A DNA stretch of 64,000 nt from Paraburkholderia elongata (GCF_013177735.1 NZ_WOEZ01000276.1:28345-92344), one strand, 5' to 3'. Numbered from the stretch's first letter, positions 52,701 through 62,181 are shown. Translations and numbers: made by a program. Notes: a model not told the origin generated them from the letters alone.

Positions 52701-54026
52701 GATCAGCACCGGCTCGAAAGCCTGAATGCCAAGACGGTGCAGCGTCGGCGCACGGTTCAGCATGACCGGATGTTCGCGGATCACCTCTTCCAAGATGTCC
52801 CACACCACCGGCGTCTGGTTCTCGACTTCCTTCTTCGCTGCCTTGATGGTGGTAGCGACACCCATCACTTCGAGCTTGTTGAAGATGAACGGCTTGAACA
52901 GTTCGAGCGCCATCAGCTTCGGCAGACCGCACTGATGCAGCTTGAGCGTCGGGCCGACCACGATCACCGAACGGCCCGAGTAGTCAACACGCTTACCGAG
53001 CAAGTTCTGACGGAAACGACCGCCCTTACCCTTGATCATGTCAGCGAGCGACTTCAGCGGACGCTTGTTCGCGCCGGTCATTGCCTTACCGCGACGACCG
53101 TTGTCGAGCAGCGAATCGACGGCTTCCTGCAGCATCCGCTTTTCGTTGCGAACGATGATTTCAGGCGCCTTCAGTTCGAGCAGACGCTTCAACCGGTTGT
53201 TACGGTTGATCACGCGGCGATACAGGTCGTTCAGGTCAGACGTCGCGAAGCGGCCGCCATCCAGCGGCACCAGCGGACGCAGTTCCGGCGGCAGCACCGG
53301 CAGCACTTCGAGCACCATCCAGTCAGGCTTGATGCCCGAACGTTGGAAAGCCTCGAGCACCTTCAGACGCTTCGCGTACTTCTTGATCTTCGCTTCCGAA
53401 CCCGTGTTCTTGAGTTCGGTGCGCAGCATCTCGACCTGCTCGTCGATGTTGATCGCGCGCAGCAGTTCGCGAACGCCTTCCGCGCCCATCTCGGCACGGA
53501 ATTCGTCACCGTACTCTTCGACCTTGTTGTAGTAATCCTCTTCGGTCATGATCTGCCGCGCTTTCAGCGGCGTCATGCCCGGATCGATCACCACGTATGC
53601 TTCGAAGTACAGCACGCGTTCGATGTCGCGCAGCGTCATGTCGAGCACCATGCCCAGACGCGACGGCAGCGACTTCAGGAACCAGATGTGAGCGACCGGC
53701 GAGGCCAACTCAATGTGGCCCATCCGTTCGCGACGCACCTTCGCGAGCGTCACTTCGACGCCGCACTTTTCACAGATCACGCCACGATGCTTCAGGCGCT
53801 TGTACTTGCCGCAAAGGCATTCGTAGTCTTTGATCGGCCCGAAGATCTTCGCGCAGAACAAACCATCGCGTTCCGGCTTGAACGTCCGGTAGTTGATGGT
53901 TTCCGGCTTCTTGACTTCACCGAACGACCACGAACGGATCTTGTCTGGCGAGGCCAGACCGATCTTGATCGCGTCAAAAACTTCAGGCTGTTGGACTTGC
54001 TTGAATAGATCGAGCAGAGCTTTCAT
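49788..54026 (-). CDS. rpoC: RNA polymerase beta' subunit
   Basis: 1412-aa catalytic subunit. The N-terminal zinc ribbon has C70, C72, C85 and C88; the catalytic Mg motif NADFDGDQM is near residue 460; a second zinc cluster near residue 815-900 includes CETRYGLCAACYGRDL. Starts MKALLDLFKQVQQPEVF 21 bp after rpoB. A Glu/Pro/Ala-rich end is typical for the family. Confidence 0.99.
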   Translation of the reverse strand: MKALLDLFKQVQQPEVFDAIKIGLASPDKIRSWSFGEVKKPETINYRTFKPERDGLFCAKIFGPIKDYECLCGKYKRLKHRGVICEKCGVEVTLAKVRRERMGHIELASPVAHIWFLKSLPSRLGMVLDMTLRDIERVLYFEAYVVIDPGMTPLKARQIMTEEDYYNKVEEYGDEFRAEMGAEGVRELLRAINIDEQVEMLRTELKNTGSEAKIKKYAKRLKVLEAFQRSGIKPDWMVLEVLPVLPPELRPLVPLDGGRFATSDLNDLYRRVINRNNRLKRLLELKAPEIIVRNEKRMLQEAVDSLLDNGRRGKAMTGANKRPLKSLADMIKGKGGRFRQNLLGKRVDYSGRSVIVVGPTLKLHQCGLPKLMALELFKPFIFNKLEVMGVATTIKAAKKEVENQTPVVWDILEEVIREHPVMLNRAPTLHRLGIQAFEPVLIEGKAIQLHPLVCAAFNADFDGDQMAVHVPLSLEAQMEARTLMLASNNILFPANGDPSIVPSQDIVLGLYYATREAVNAKGEGLTFTGVSEALRAYENKEVELASRVNVRITEMVHNEDKSEGAPAFVPKISLYATTVGRAILSEILPPGLPFSVLNKPLKKKEISRLINTAFRKCGLRETVIFADQLMQSGFRLATRAGISICVDDMLVPPQKEQIVGDAAKKVKEYDRQYMSGLVTSQERYNNVVDIWSATSEAVGKAMMEQLSTEPVVDRDGNETRQESFNSIYMMADSGARGSAVQIRQLAGMRGLMAKPDGSIIETPITANFREGLNVLQYFISTHGARKGLADTALKTANSGYLTRRLVDVTQDLVVVEDDCGTSNGVAMKALVEGGEVVEALRDRILGRVTVADVVNPESQETLYETGTLLDEDAVEEIERLGIDEVRVRTPLTCETRYGLCAACYGRDLGRGSSVNVGEAVGVIAAQSIGEPGTQLTMRTFHIGGAASRAAVASSVEAKSNGTVRFTATMRYVTNAKGEQIVISRSGEAMITDDHGRERERHKVPYGATLLQLDGAQIKAGTQLATWDPMTRPIITEYGGTVKFENVEEGVTVAKQIDDVTGLSTLVVIDVKRRGSQASKTVRPQVKLLDANGEEVKIPNTEHSVQIGFQVGALITVKDGQQVQVGEVLARIPVESQKTRDITGGLPRVAELFEARSPKDAGILAEVTGTTSFGKDTKGKQRLVITDLEGNQHEFLIAKEKQVLVHDGQVVNKGEMIVDGPADPHDILRLQGVEALARYIVDEVQDVYRLQGVKINDKHIEVIVRQMLRRVQIVDNGDTRFIMGEQVERSDMLDENDRMAAEGKIPATYDNVLLGITKASLSTDSFISAASFQETTRVLTEAAIMGKRDDLRGLKENVIVGRLIPAGTGLAFHKARKSKELSDRERFDQIAAEESFEFGTPETPAAEQQHSGE

Positions 54027-54047
54027 TGCTTTCTCTCCGTAGTCCGG

Positions 54048-57000
54048 TTAGTTGCGGTCGAGGTCGATGTCGATACCGAGCGAGCGGATTTCCTTCACGA
54101 GCACGTTGAAGGATTCCGGCATGCCGGCGTCGATCACGTGATCACCCTTGACCAGGTTCTCATACACCTTGGTCCGGCCCGCCACGTCATCCGACTTCAC
54201 CGTCAGCATTTCTTGCAACACGTACGATGCGCCGTACGCTTCGAGCGCCCACACTTCCATTTCACCGAAACGCTGGCCACCAAACTGCGCCTTACCGCCC
54301 AACGGCTGCTGCGTCACGAGCGAGTACGGGCCCGTGGAACGCGCGTGCATCTTGTCGTCGACCAAGTGGTGCAGCTTCAGGTAATGCATGTAGCCGACAG
54401 TCACCGTACGTTCGAACATCTCACCCGTGCGGCCGTCATACAGACGCACCTGGTTCTTCGACGGCGTCATGCCGAGGTTCTTGGCGATGTCGTCCGGGAA
54501 TGCCAGATCCAGCGCGCGCGACATTTCTTCTTCCGTCGCACCGTCGAACACTGGCGTGGCAAACGGAACGCCTTCGCGCAGGTTCTTCGCCAGTTCGACG
54601 ATTTCGTCGTCCGTGAAGCTGTCCAGCTCTTCAGCACGGCCCGACTCGTTGTAGATCTTGGTCAGGAATTCGCGCAGTTCAGCGATCTTCGCCTGACGCT
54701 GCAGCATTTCGCCGATACGCCAGCCGAGACCCTTCGCGGCCCAACCCAGATGCACTTCGAGAACCTGACCCACGTTCATCCGCGACGGCACGCCGAGCGG
54801 ATTGAGCACGACGTCAGCAGGACGGCCATCGGCCATGTACGGCATGTCTTCGATCGGAACGATCTTCGACACCACACCCTTGTTACCGTGACGGCCGGCC
54901 ATCTTGTCGCCAGGCTGCAGACGACGCTTCACCGCCAGATACACCTTGACCATCTTCAGCACGCCCGGCGGCAGTTCGTCGCCTTGCGTGAGCTTCTTGC
55001 GTTTTTCTTCGAACGCCAGATCGAACTGGTGACGCTTCTGTTCGATCGAGTCCTTGATCGCTTCGAGCTGTGCCGCTGCTTCTTCGTCCGCGAGGCGGAT
55101 GTCGAACCAGTGGTAGTGGTCGAGATCTTCCAGGTAAGCCTGTTCGATCTTCGTACCCTTCGCGAGCTTCTTCGGACCGCCGTTCGCGACCTTGCCAGTC
55201 AACATACGTGCGAGACGCTGGAATGCATCGCCTTCCACGATACGCAGCTGGTCGTTCAGGTCGAGGCGATAGCGCTTCAGTTCATCGTCGATGATCTGTT
55301 GCGCACGCTTGTCGCGCTGAATGCCTTCACGCGTGAACACTTGAACGTCAATCACCGTGCCGCTCATGCCCGACGGCACGCGCAGCGACGTGTCCTTCAC
55401 GTCCGAAGCCTTCTCACCGAAGATCGCGCGCAGCAGCTTTTCTTCCGGCGTCAGCTGGGTCTCGCCCTTCGGCGTGACCTTACCGACCAGCACGTCGCCT
55501 GCTTCGACTTCAGCGCCGATGTAGACGATGCCCGACTCGTCGAGACGGCCGAGTTGCACTTCAGCCAGGTTCGAGATGTCGCGCGTGATTTCTTCCGGTC
55601 CGAGCTTCGTATCGCGAGCTACGACGTTCAGTTCTTCGATGTGGATCGACGTGTAACGATCGTCAGCAACCACCTTCTCCGAGATCAAGATCGAATCTTC
55701 GAAGTTGTAGCCGTTCCACGGCATGAACGCGACCAGCATGTTCTGGCCGAGAGCCAGTTCGCCGAGGTCGGTCGATGCACCGTCAGCCAGCACGTCGCCA
55801 CGCGACACGATATCGCCGACCTTCACGATCGGGCGCTGGTTGATGTTCGTGTTCTGGTTCGAACGCGTGTACTTGATCAGGTTGTAGATGTCCACGCCGA
55901 CGTCGCCAGCAACGGCTTCATCGTCGTTCACGCGGATCACCATACGGCCTGCGTCGACATAATCGACCACACCACCACGGAATGCCTGAACCGTCGTACC
56001 CGAGTCGACTGCCACGGTGCGTTCGATACCCGTACCGACCACGGCCTTTTCAGGACGCAGACACGGCACAGCCTGACGCTGCATGTTCGAACCCATCAAT
56101 GCGCGGTTCGCGTCATCGTGCTCGAGGAACGGAATCAGAGATGCTGCCACCGAGACAATCTGCGACGGCGCCACGTCCATGTACTGGATGCGGTCCGGCG
56201 TAACCATCAGCGTTTCGCCTGCTTCACGCGACGACACCAGTTCGTCGGTCAGCGAGCCATCAGCAGCCACCGCCGCGTTCGCCTGAGCGATCACGTAACG
56301 GCCTTCTTCGATCGCCGACAGATAGTCGATCTGATCGGTCACCTTGCTGTCCACCACCTTGCGATACGGCGTTTCGAGGAAGCCGTATTCGTTCAGGTGC
56401 GCGTACAGTGCGAGCGAGTTGATCAGGCCGATGTTCGGACCTTCCGGCGTTTCAATCGGGCACACACGGCCGTAGTGGGTCGGGTGCACGTCGCGGACTT
56501 CAAAGCCAGCGCGCTCACGCGTCAAACCGCCCGGGCCAAGTGCCGAAACACGGCGCTTGTGGGTGATTTCCGACAGCGGGTTGGTCTGGTCCATAAACTG
56601 CGACAGCTGCGACGAACCGAAGAACTCGCGAATCGCCGACGAAATCGGCTTCGAGTTGATCAGGTCGTGCGGCATCAGGTTTTCGCTTTCGGCCTGGCCG
56701 AGGCGTTCCTTCACAGCACGTTCGACACGCACGAGACCTGCGCGGAACTGGTTTTCCGCCAGTTCGCCGACGCAACGCACACGACGATTGCCCAAGTGGT
56801 CGATGTCGTCCACTTCGCCCTTGCCGTTACGCAGCTCGACCAGGATCTTGATCGTGGCGAGGATGTCGTCGTCTTGCAGCGTCATCGGGCCGACGATTTC
56901 GTCGCGACCCACGCGACGATTGAACTTCATACGGCCCACCTTGGACAGGTCGTATGCATCTTCGCTGTAGAACAAGCGGTTGAACAGCGCCTCGACCGCT

Positions 57001-58154
57001 TCTTCGGTCGGCGGTTCGCCCGGGCGCATCATGCGGTAGATCGCGATGCGAGCGGCCATCTTGTCCGCGGTTTCGTCGATACGTAGCGTCGACGAAATGT
57101 ACGGACCTTGATCCAGATCGTTCGTATAGAGCGTCTGGATGTCTTTGATCTTCGATTCGCGGAGCTTTTCGAGGACGGTTTCGGTGATTTCGTCGTTCGC
57201 GTTAGCGATGACTTCACCCGTGTCGCCGTCGACGACATTCTTCGCCAGCACGCGACCGAGCAGATAGTCTTCCGGCACCGAGATGAACTTCGTCTTCGCG
57301 TTGTCGAGATCGCGAATGTGCTTGGCGTTGATCCGCTTGTCCTTCTGGACGATCACGTTGCCATCACGATCCGAAATGTCGAAACGTGCGACTTCACCAC
57401 GCAGACGCTCCGGCACGAATTCCATCTGCGCGCCTTCCGGCATCAGCGTGAAATTGTCGAACACGAAGAAGTTCGCGAGGATCTGTTCCGGCGTCAGGCC
57501 AATAGCCTTCAGCAGGATCGTGACCGGCATCTTGCGACGTCGGTCGACGCGGAAGTACAGCACGTCCTTCGGATCGAACTCGAAGTCGAGCCACGAACCG
57601 CGGTAAGGAATGATGCGCGCCGAGAACAGGAGCTTGCCCGAGCTGTGCGTTTTGCCCTTGTCGTGTTCGAAGAACACGCCCGGCGAACGATGCAACTGCG
57701 AAACGATCACTCGTTCCGTGCCGTTGATGACGAACGAACCCGTCGGCGTCATGAGCGGAATTTCGCCCATGTACACTTCCTGTTCCTTCACTTCCTTGAC
57801 GACCGGCTTGCTCGGCGATTCCTTGTCGAGCAGCACCAGACGCACTTTCGCGCGCAGTGCGGAGCAGTACGTCAAACCGCGCTGCTGACATTCCTTGATG
57901 TTGAATGCCGGCGGCGACAGCATGTAGCTGACGAACTCTAGACGAGCGAACCCGTTATGCGAAACAATCGGAAAAACGGACGTGAACGCAGCCTGCAGGC
58001 CTTCCGGCTTGCGTTGCGTGGATGACGTGTCTGCTTGCAGAAACGTGCTGAATGATTCAAGCTGGGTAGCCAGCAGGAAAGGTACTTGGTGAACGATGGG
58101 GCGCTTCGCAAAACTCTTGCGAATGCGCTTCTTCTCGGTGAAGGAATATTGCAT
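54048..58154 (-). CDS. rpoB: RNA polymerase beta subunit
   Basis: 1368-aa subunit. The rifampicin region reads FFGSSQLSQFMDQTNPLSEI and HKRRVSALGPGGL, i.e. wild-type-looking residues. C-terminal clamp region with GGKAQFGGQRFGEMEVWALE. Preceded by a 370-bp gap after rplL with an attenuator-like hairpin. Confidence 0.99.
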   Translation of the reverse strand: MQYSFTEKKRIRKSFAKRPIVHQVPFLLATQLESFSTFLQADTSSTQRKPEGLQAAFTSVFPIVSHNGFARLEFVSYMLSPPAFNIKECQQRGLTYCSALRAKVRLVLLDKESPSKPVVKEVKEQEVYMGEIPLMTPTGSFVINGTERVIVSQLHRSPGVFFEHDKGKTHSSGKLLFSARIIPYRGSWLDFEFDPKDVLYFRVDRRRKMPVTILLKAIGLTPEQILANFFVFDNFTLMPEGAQMEFVPERLRGEVARFDISDRDGNVIVQKDKRINAKHIRDLDNAKTKFISVPEDYLLGRVLAKNVVDGDTGEVIANANDEITETVLEKLRESKIKDIQTLYTNDLDQGPYISSTLRIDETADKMAARIAIYRMMRPGEPPTEEAVEALFNRLFYSEDAYDLSKVGRMKFNRRVGRDEIVGPMTLQDDDILATIKILVELRNGKGEVDDIDHLGNRRVRCVGELAENQFRAGLVRVERAVKERLGQAESENLMPHDLINSKPISSAIREFFGSSQLSQFMDQTNPLSEITHKRRVSALGPGGLTRERAGFEVRDVHPTHYGRVCPIETPEGPNIGLINSLALYAHLNEYGFLETPYRKVVDSKVTDQIDYLSAIEEGRYVIAQANAAVAADGSLTDELVSSREAGETLMVTPDRIQYMDVAPSQIVSVAASLIPFLEHDDANRALMGSNMQRQAVPCLRPEKAVVGTGIERTVAVDSGTTVQAFRGGVVDYVDAGRMVIRVNDDEAVAGDVGVDIYNLIKYTRSNQNTNINQRPIVKVGDIVSRGDVLADGASTDLGELALGQNMLVAFMPWNGYNFEDSILISEKVVADDRYTSIHIEELNVVARDTKLGPEEITRDISNLAEVQLGRLDESGIVYIGAEVEAGDVLVGKVTPKGETQLTPEEKLLRAIFGEKASDVKDTSLRVPSGMSGTVIDVQVFTREGIQRDKRAQQIIDDELKRYRLDLNDQLRIVEGDAFQRLARMLTGKVANGGPKKLAKGTKIEQAYLEDLDHYHWFDIRLADEEAAAQLEAIKDSIEQKRHQFDLAFEEKRKKLTQGDELPPGVLKMVKVYLAVKRRLQPGDKMAGRHGNKGVVSKIVPIEDMPYMADGRPADVVLNPLGVPSRMNVGQVLEVHLGWAAKGLGWRIGEMLQRQAKIAELREFLTKIYNESGRAEELDSFTDDEIVELAKNLREGVPFATPVFDGATEEEMSRALDLAFPDDIAKNLGMTPSKNQVRLYDGRTGEMFERTVTVGYMHYLKLHHLVDDKMHARSTGPYSLVTQQPLGGKAQFGGQRFGEMEVWALEAYGASYVLQEMLTVKSDDVAGRTKVYENLVKGDHVIDAGMPESFNVLVKEIRSLGIDIDLDRN

Positions 58155-58524
58155 ACGATCTCCGAATCACGGCGGGCATTGTTGTCGAGGTAGGATACCT
58201 TGATGAGACAACCCGAGTGTTCACCGACTGAGACCCGATGGCCGTCCGATGGCTTGAACGAGCCTAGAAGCTTGGTGGTTGGCCGCTACCAACCGCTGGC
58301 TGACGGCAGCGGATGCCTGTGTTGCCCGCTACCCGACCAAACTTGCCTTCTGCAGTCGCTTCAGAAGACAAAGAGAAACGCCGGTCAATATTACCGATAG
58401 ACGATTCTCTTTGGCTTCTGGGGCTCCTGTTCTTGCCGAAACCGGCTGGCAAAAACGTGGCCCCCAACAAGCACAAAAAGGCCGGCGGTGGAAAACCGCC
58501 AGCCTTCGCACAACGCGCCGAAAC
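58155..58524 (-). promoter_or_regulatory. rplL-rpoB intergenic region with attenuator-like hairpin
   Basis: This 370-bp gap has no gene. On the minus strand a hairpin (58478-58507: AAGGC and GGCGGT paired with ACCGCC and GCCTT, one mismatch) is followed by five Ts directly after the rplL stop. It matches the place of the partial terminator that lowers rpoBC relative to L7/L12 in E. coli; the function here is inferred from that. The rest of the leader upstream of rpoB is unassigned. Confidence 0.7.
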
Positions 58525-58899
58525 TTACTTGATTTCAGCCTTCGCGCCGGCTTCTTCCAGCTTCTTCTTGGCTTCTTCAGCAGCAGCCTTCGGTACCGCT
58601 TCCTTAACAGGCTTCGGTGCACCGTCGACCAGGTCCTTCGCTTCCTTCAGGCCGAGACCCGTCAGTTCGCGAACAGCCTTAATGACCGAAACCTTGTTCG
58701 CGCCGACTTCCGTCAGGTTGACCGTGAATTCGGTTTGCTCTTCAGCAGCAGCAGCAGCGCCGCCGCCTGCCGGGCCTGCCACTGCAACAGCAGCTGCCGA
58801 CACGCCAAACTTTTCTTCGAACGCCTTGACCAGCTCGTTCAGTTCCAGAACCGACATCGAGCTTACTGCCTCGAGGATGTCATCTTTTGCGATTGCCAT
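58525..58899 (-). CDS. rplL: 50S ribosomal protein L7/L12
   Basis: 124-aa stalk protein: N-terminal dimer helices (MAIAKDDILEAVSSMSVLEL), Ala/Gly-rich hinge, and factor-binding C-terminal domain with KVSVIKAVRELTGLGLKEAK. Present in multiple copies per ribosome on L10. 63 bp after rplJ. Confidence 0.99.
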   Translation of the reverse strand: MAIAKDDILEAVSSMSVLELNELVKAFEEKFGVSAAAVAVAGPAGGGAAAAAEEQTEFTVNLTEVGANKVSVIKAVRELTGLGLKEAKDLVDGAPKPVKEAVPKAAAEEAKKKLEEAGAKAEIK

Positions 58900-58962
58900 T
58901 TGAAATACTCCTAAATTGAATTCGGATACAGCCAGCGATCAATCACGCTCGACTGAAGTGCG

Positions 58963-59466
58963 TTACGCAGCGGCTTCTTCGCCTTGTTTCTTTTCTGCCA
59001 GCGCGGCCAGGGCGCGCGCAAAGCCGGAAACAGGTGCTTGCATAACGTACAACAGCTTGGAGAGCAGTTCTTCGCGGCTCGGGATGTTTGCCAGCGCTTG
59101 CACGCCAGCCTTGTCCATCACCTTGCCTTCGTAGGAACCAGCCTTGATGATCAACTTGTCATTGCTCTTGCCGAAGTCGTTGACGACCTTAGCAGCGGCA
59201 ATGGCATCTTCCGAGATGCCGTAGATCAGGGGACCGGTCATCTGCTCTGCCAAAGAAGCAAACGGGGTACCTTCGACAGCGCGACGCGCCAGCGTGTTTT
59301 TCAACACGCGAAGGTAAACCTGTTGCTCACGCGCTTTCGCGCGCAGCTTGGTCAGATCGCCAACCGTGATCCCACGATACTCAGCCAGAACCACGGTCTG
59401 GGCTTTCGCGACTTGCGCGGCAACCTCAGCGACGACGGCCTGCTTGCTTTCTTTATTGAGTGGCAC
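58963..59466 (-). CDS. rplJ: 50S ribosomal protein L10
   Basis: 167-aa base of the L7/L12 stalk. Start at GTG 59466 (PLNKESKQAVVAEVAAQVA follows) with GGAGG seven bases upstream; the open frame to 59568 lies in the leader and is not used. Autogenous control through the leader is known for the family. Confidence 0.97.
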   Translation of the reverse strand: MPLNKESKQAVVAEVAAQVAKAQTVVLAEYRGITVGDLTKLRAKAREQQVYLRVLKNTLARRAVEGTPFASLAEQMTGPLIYGISEDAIAAAKVVNDFGKSNDKLIIKAGSYEGKVMDKAGVQALANIPSREELLSKLLYVMQAPVSGFARALAALAEKKQGEEAAA

Positions 59467-59768
59467 GGTTAACCTCCAGATTCGATACACGCAGCGTGCG
59501 CCTTGTGTACCGCGTTCAATAACGGCGTCCGACCAGTCAGGAGTATTTCGACCGCCCAACACCCACATTGCTGTGGAGATCGAACGGTTTCATCACTACA
59601 AAACCTTTTCGGGTTCGCCATCTGCGTTGGCTTTGCATTAAGGGTTCGCCTACCTGCTGCGTTCCCGCCAACGGTCTTTGACAACCGGTCGCTCGATGCA
59701 GACTGCCATCTTGCGACCGCCCAAAGCCCATAAAACCGCCCCGACTCACATCGAGGCGATGAAATTTA
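59467..59768 (-). promoter_or_regulatory. rplJ leader (likely L10/L12 binding leader)
   Basis: A 302-bp gap between rplA and rplJ without a gene. In E. coli and relatives this position holds the L10-leader RNA, bound by the L10-(L12)4 complex to repress translation. The conserved-looking stretch CGCAGCAGGTAGGCGAACCC on the minus strand near 59660 and several stem-forming segments fit such an element, but the fold was not computed. A TTGTCA-containing stretch could belong to a promoter. Confidence 0.55.
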
Positions 59769-60467
59769 TTACTGTGCTGCGATCGATGCCTGGTCGACGC
59801 GAACGCCAACACCCATCGTGCTCGACAGCGCAACCTTACGAAGGTACACACCCTTGCTCGTTGCCGGCTTCGCCTTTTGCAGCGCGTCGACCAGAGCGTT
59901 CAGGTTGCTACGCAGAGCAGTCGGCTCGAACGAAGCACGGCCAATCGTGGCGTGGATGATACCGGCCTTGTCGACACGGAATTGCACCTGACCAGCCTTG
60001 GCGTTCTTGACCGCGGTTGCGACGTCCGGCGTAACCGTGCCAACCTTCGGGTTCGGCATCAGGCCGCGCGGGCCGAGGATCTGACCGAGCGTACCGACAA
60101 CGCGCATCGTGTCCGGCGAAGCAATCACGATGTCGAAGTCCAGCTTGCCGGCCTTGACTTGTTCAGCCAGGTCTTCCATACCGACGATTTCTGCGCCGGC
60201 TGCACGAGCTTGCTCAGCCTTTTCGCCTTGTGCGAACACGGCCACGCGAACCGACTTACCGGTACCAGCCGGCAGGACAACCGAACCGCGAACCACTTGG
60301 TCCGACTTCTTCGCGTCGATGCCGAGTTGCACTGCAACGTCGATCGACTCGTCGAACTTCGCGCTTGCGCATTCCTTCACGAGCGACAGAGCTTCGTCGA
60401 TCGCGTACAGCTTTTGACGATCAACCTTGGCTGCAAATGCCTGCAGACGCTTTGAAAGCTTAGCCAT
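59769..60467 (-). CDS. rplA: 50S ribosomal protein L1
   Basis: 232-aa L1 of the mobile stalk, which also represses the L11 operon in E. coli. Contains GTGKSVRVAVFAQGEKAEQA and the LGPRGLMPNPKVGTVTPDV motif. Its ATG directly follows the rplK stop. Confidence 0.99.
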   Translation of the reverse strand: MAKLSKRLQAFAAKVDRQKLYAIDEALSLVKECASAKFDESIDVAVQLGIDAKKSDQVVRGSVVLPAGTGKSVRVAVFAQGEKAEQARAAGAEIVGMEDLAEQVKAGKLDFDIVIASPDTMRVVGTLGQILGPRGLMPNPKVGTVTPDVATAVKNAKAGQVQFRVDKAGIIHATIGRASFEPTALRSNLNALVDALQKAKPATSKGVYLRKVALSSTMGVGVRVDQASIAAQ

Positions 60468-60899
60468 TTACACGCCCTCCACGGTGATGCCCATCGAGCG
60501 GGCGCTACCAGCGATCGTTCGAACCGCTGCGTCCAGATCAGCTGCCGTCAGATCGGGCATCTTGGTCTTGGCGATGTCTTCAGCTTGAGCGCGGGTGATC
60601 TTGCCGACCTTGTCGGTATGCGGCTTGGCCGAACCCTTGTCGATCTTCGCTGCCTTCTTGATCAGAACCGTAGCCGGCGGCGTCTTCAGAACGAACGTGA
60701 AGCTCTTGTCCGCGAACGCGGTGATCACGACCGGAATCGGCAGACCCGGTTCCATAGCTTGAGTCTGCGCGTTGAACGCCTTGCAGAACTCCATGATGTT
60801 CAGGCCGCGTTGGCCCAGTGCCGGACCGACCGGCGGCGACGGGTTGGCTTTACCTGCAGGAATCTGCAGCTTGATAAAGCCGATGATTTTCTTTGCCAT
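60468..60899 (-). CDS. rplK: 50S ribosomal protein L11
   Basis: 143-aa L11 of the GTPase centre, with PAGKANPSPPVGPALGQRGL at the N-terminus and the rRNA-binding C-terminal domain. A 165-bp gap from nusG carries a stem CGCACCG/CGGTGCG near 61025-61043, in the area where the L1 operator is found in E. coli. Confidence 0.99.
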   Translation of the reverse strand: MAKKIIGFIKLQIPAGKANPSPPVGPALGQRGLNIMEFCKAFNAQTQAMEPGLPIPVVITAFADKSFTFVLKTPPATVLIKKAAKIDKGSAKPHTDKVGKITRAQAEDIAKTKMPDLTAADLDAAVRTIAGSARSMGITVEGV

Positions 60900-61064
60900 T
60901 TTGAAAACCTCTTAGGAACGCCGCCCTAGTGCAAGCGGACATTCAGTGAGTAGTAGCGCGCGTTCGCCGAAAAACAGACTACTTACGCTCCTCAACGGCC
61001 ATTACGCGGACCGTAAGCGCGAAATACGGAACGCACCGACCGGTGCGCCCCGTAGAATTCTGGA

Positions 61065-61622
61065 TTACAACTTTTCGACCTGGCCGAATTCCAGCTCGAC
61101 CGGCGTTGCGCGGCCGAAGATTGTAACGGAAACACGGACGCGCGACTTTTCGTAGTTCACTTCTTCGACGCTGCCGTTGAAATCCGTGAACGGACCGTCC
61201 TTCACCCGCACCATCTCGCCTACTTCGAACAGGGTCTTCGGACGCGGCTTTTCCACGCCTTCCTGCATTTGCGACATGATCTTCTCGACTTCCCGCGGGG
61301 AAATCGGGCTCGGACGATTACGCGCACCGCCTACGAAACCCGTCACCTTTGCCGTGTTCTTCACGAGGTGCCACGTTTCGTCTGTCATTTCCATTTCCAC
61401 AAGGACGTAGCCCGGGAAGAAACGACGCTCGGTCACCGATTTGTGACCGCCTTTCACCTCGACCACTTCTTCAGTCGGAACGAGGATTTGACCAAACTGG
61501 TCTTGCATGCCAGCACGTTCGATGCGCTCTTGAAGCGCACGTTGCACGCTCTTCTCCATGCCGGAGTAGGCGTGCACCACGTACCAACGTTTGCCGCTCG
61601 GGGATGCCGGAGTATCGCTCAT
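61065..61622 (-). CDS. nusG: Transcription termination/antitermination factor NusG
   Basis: 185-aa NusG: NGN domain with WYVVHAYSGMEKSVQRALQE and FFPGYVLVEMEM, then a KOW domain (VGEMVRVKDGPFTDFNGSVE). Couples RNA polymerase to the ribosome and to Rho. One base after secE. Confidence 0.99.
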   Translation of the reverse strand: MSDTPASPSGKRWYVVHAYSGMEKSVQRALQERIERAGMQDQFGQILVPTEEVVEVKGGHKSVTERRFFPGYVLVEMEMTDETWHLVKNTAKVTGFVGGARNRPSPISPREVEKIMSQMQEGVEKPRPKTLFEVGEMVRVKDGPFTDFNGSVEEVNYEKSRVRVSVTIFGRATPVELEFGQVEKL

Positions 61623-61623
61623 A

Positions 61624-62004
61624 TCATTTCCAACCCAGAATCACCGAGAAAATCGCCCATTCTATGGATTTATCGCTAATCCAAAGAAAGATCGCCATGA
61701 CGAACACGAAGCCGAACACTACGAGCGTTGTCTGGGTGGCCTCTTTACGAGTCGGCCAAACAACCTTGCGAACTTCTTTGTACGAGTCTTTGGCGAAAGC
61801 GATGAAACCCTTGCCAGGCGCGGAGAGAAGACCGACTGCAACACCCGCGATAGCGCCAACAGCCAAGGCAGCTCCGCGGACGTACCATTCCTGGCCGCTG
61901 AGCCAGAAGAACCCCACGAACCCGGCCAAGACCAACAATACGCCCGCGACGAGCATCAGCTTGTCGCCGGATGTATTTACAGTTTCGACGGAAGGATTCG
62001 CCAT
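61624..62004 (-). CDS. secE: Preprotein translocase subunit SecE
   Basis: 126-aa three-span form of SecE (as in E. coli), with two N-terminal spans (LMLVAGVLLVLAGFVGFFWL and the next) and the conserved SYKEVRKVVWPTRKEATQTT before the last span. Essential partner of SecY. Lies 36 bp after tRNA-Trp. Confidence 0.97.
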   Translation of the reverse strand: MANPSVETVNTSGDKLMLVAGVLLVLAGFVGFFWLSGQEWYVRGAALAVGAIAGVAVGLLSAPGKGFIAFAKDSYKEVRKVVWPTRKEATQTTLVVFGFVFVMAIFLWISDKSIEWAIFSVILGWK

Positions 62005-62040
62005 AACACCTTAACGAAGCGCCATATACGGCGCGAGAGT

Positions 62041-62116
62041 TGGCAGGGGCAGAGGGAATCGAACCCCCAACCTTCGGTTTTGGAGACCGACGCTCTGCCA
62101 GTTGAGCTATACCCCT
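62041..62116 (-). tRNA. tRNA-Trp (CCA anticodon)
   Basis: 76 nt including an encoded CCA end. Acceptor stem AGGGGT... pairs at both ends, the D-arm contains AGCTCAACTGGCAGAGC, the anticodon loop CTCCAAA gives anticodon CCA (62083-62081), and the T-arm has GGTTCGATTCC. Located between tuf and secE. Confidence 0.97.
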
Positions 62117-62181
62117 AAACCATTTTGGGGTTGACGACACCGCCAACCCCGAAACTACCGATCAACGAGAACTTTCTGGCG

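Noticed and set aside
49800..54008. 1402-codon open frame on the plus strand opposite rpoC
   Set aside because: It mirrors almost all of rpoC and is a by-product of the strong codon bias there (few codons whose complement is a stop). Its His/Arg/Gln-rich translation matches no family I know and it has no ribosome site.
54138..57086. 982-codon open frame opposite rpoB
   Set aside because: Same antisense artefact of codon usage; low-complexity His/Arg-rich product and no start signals.
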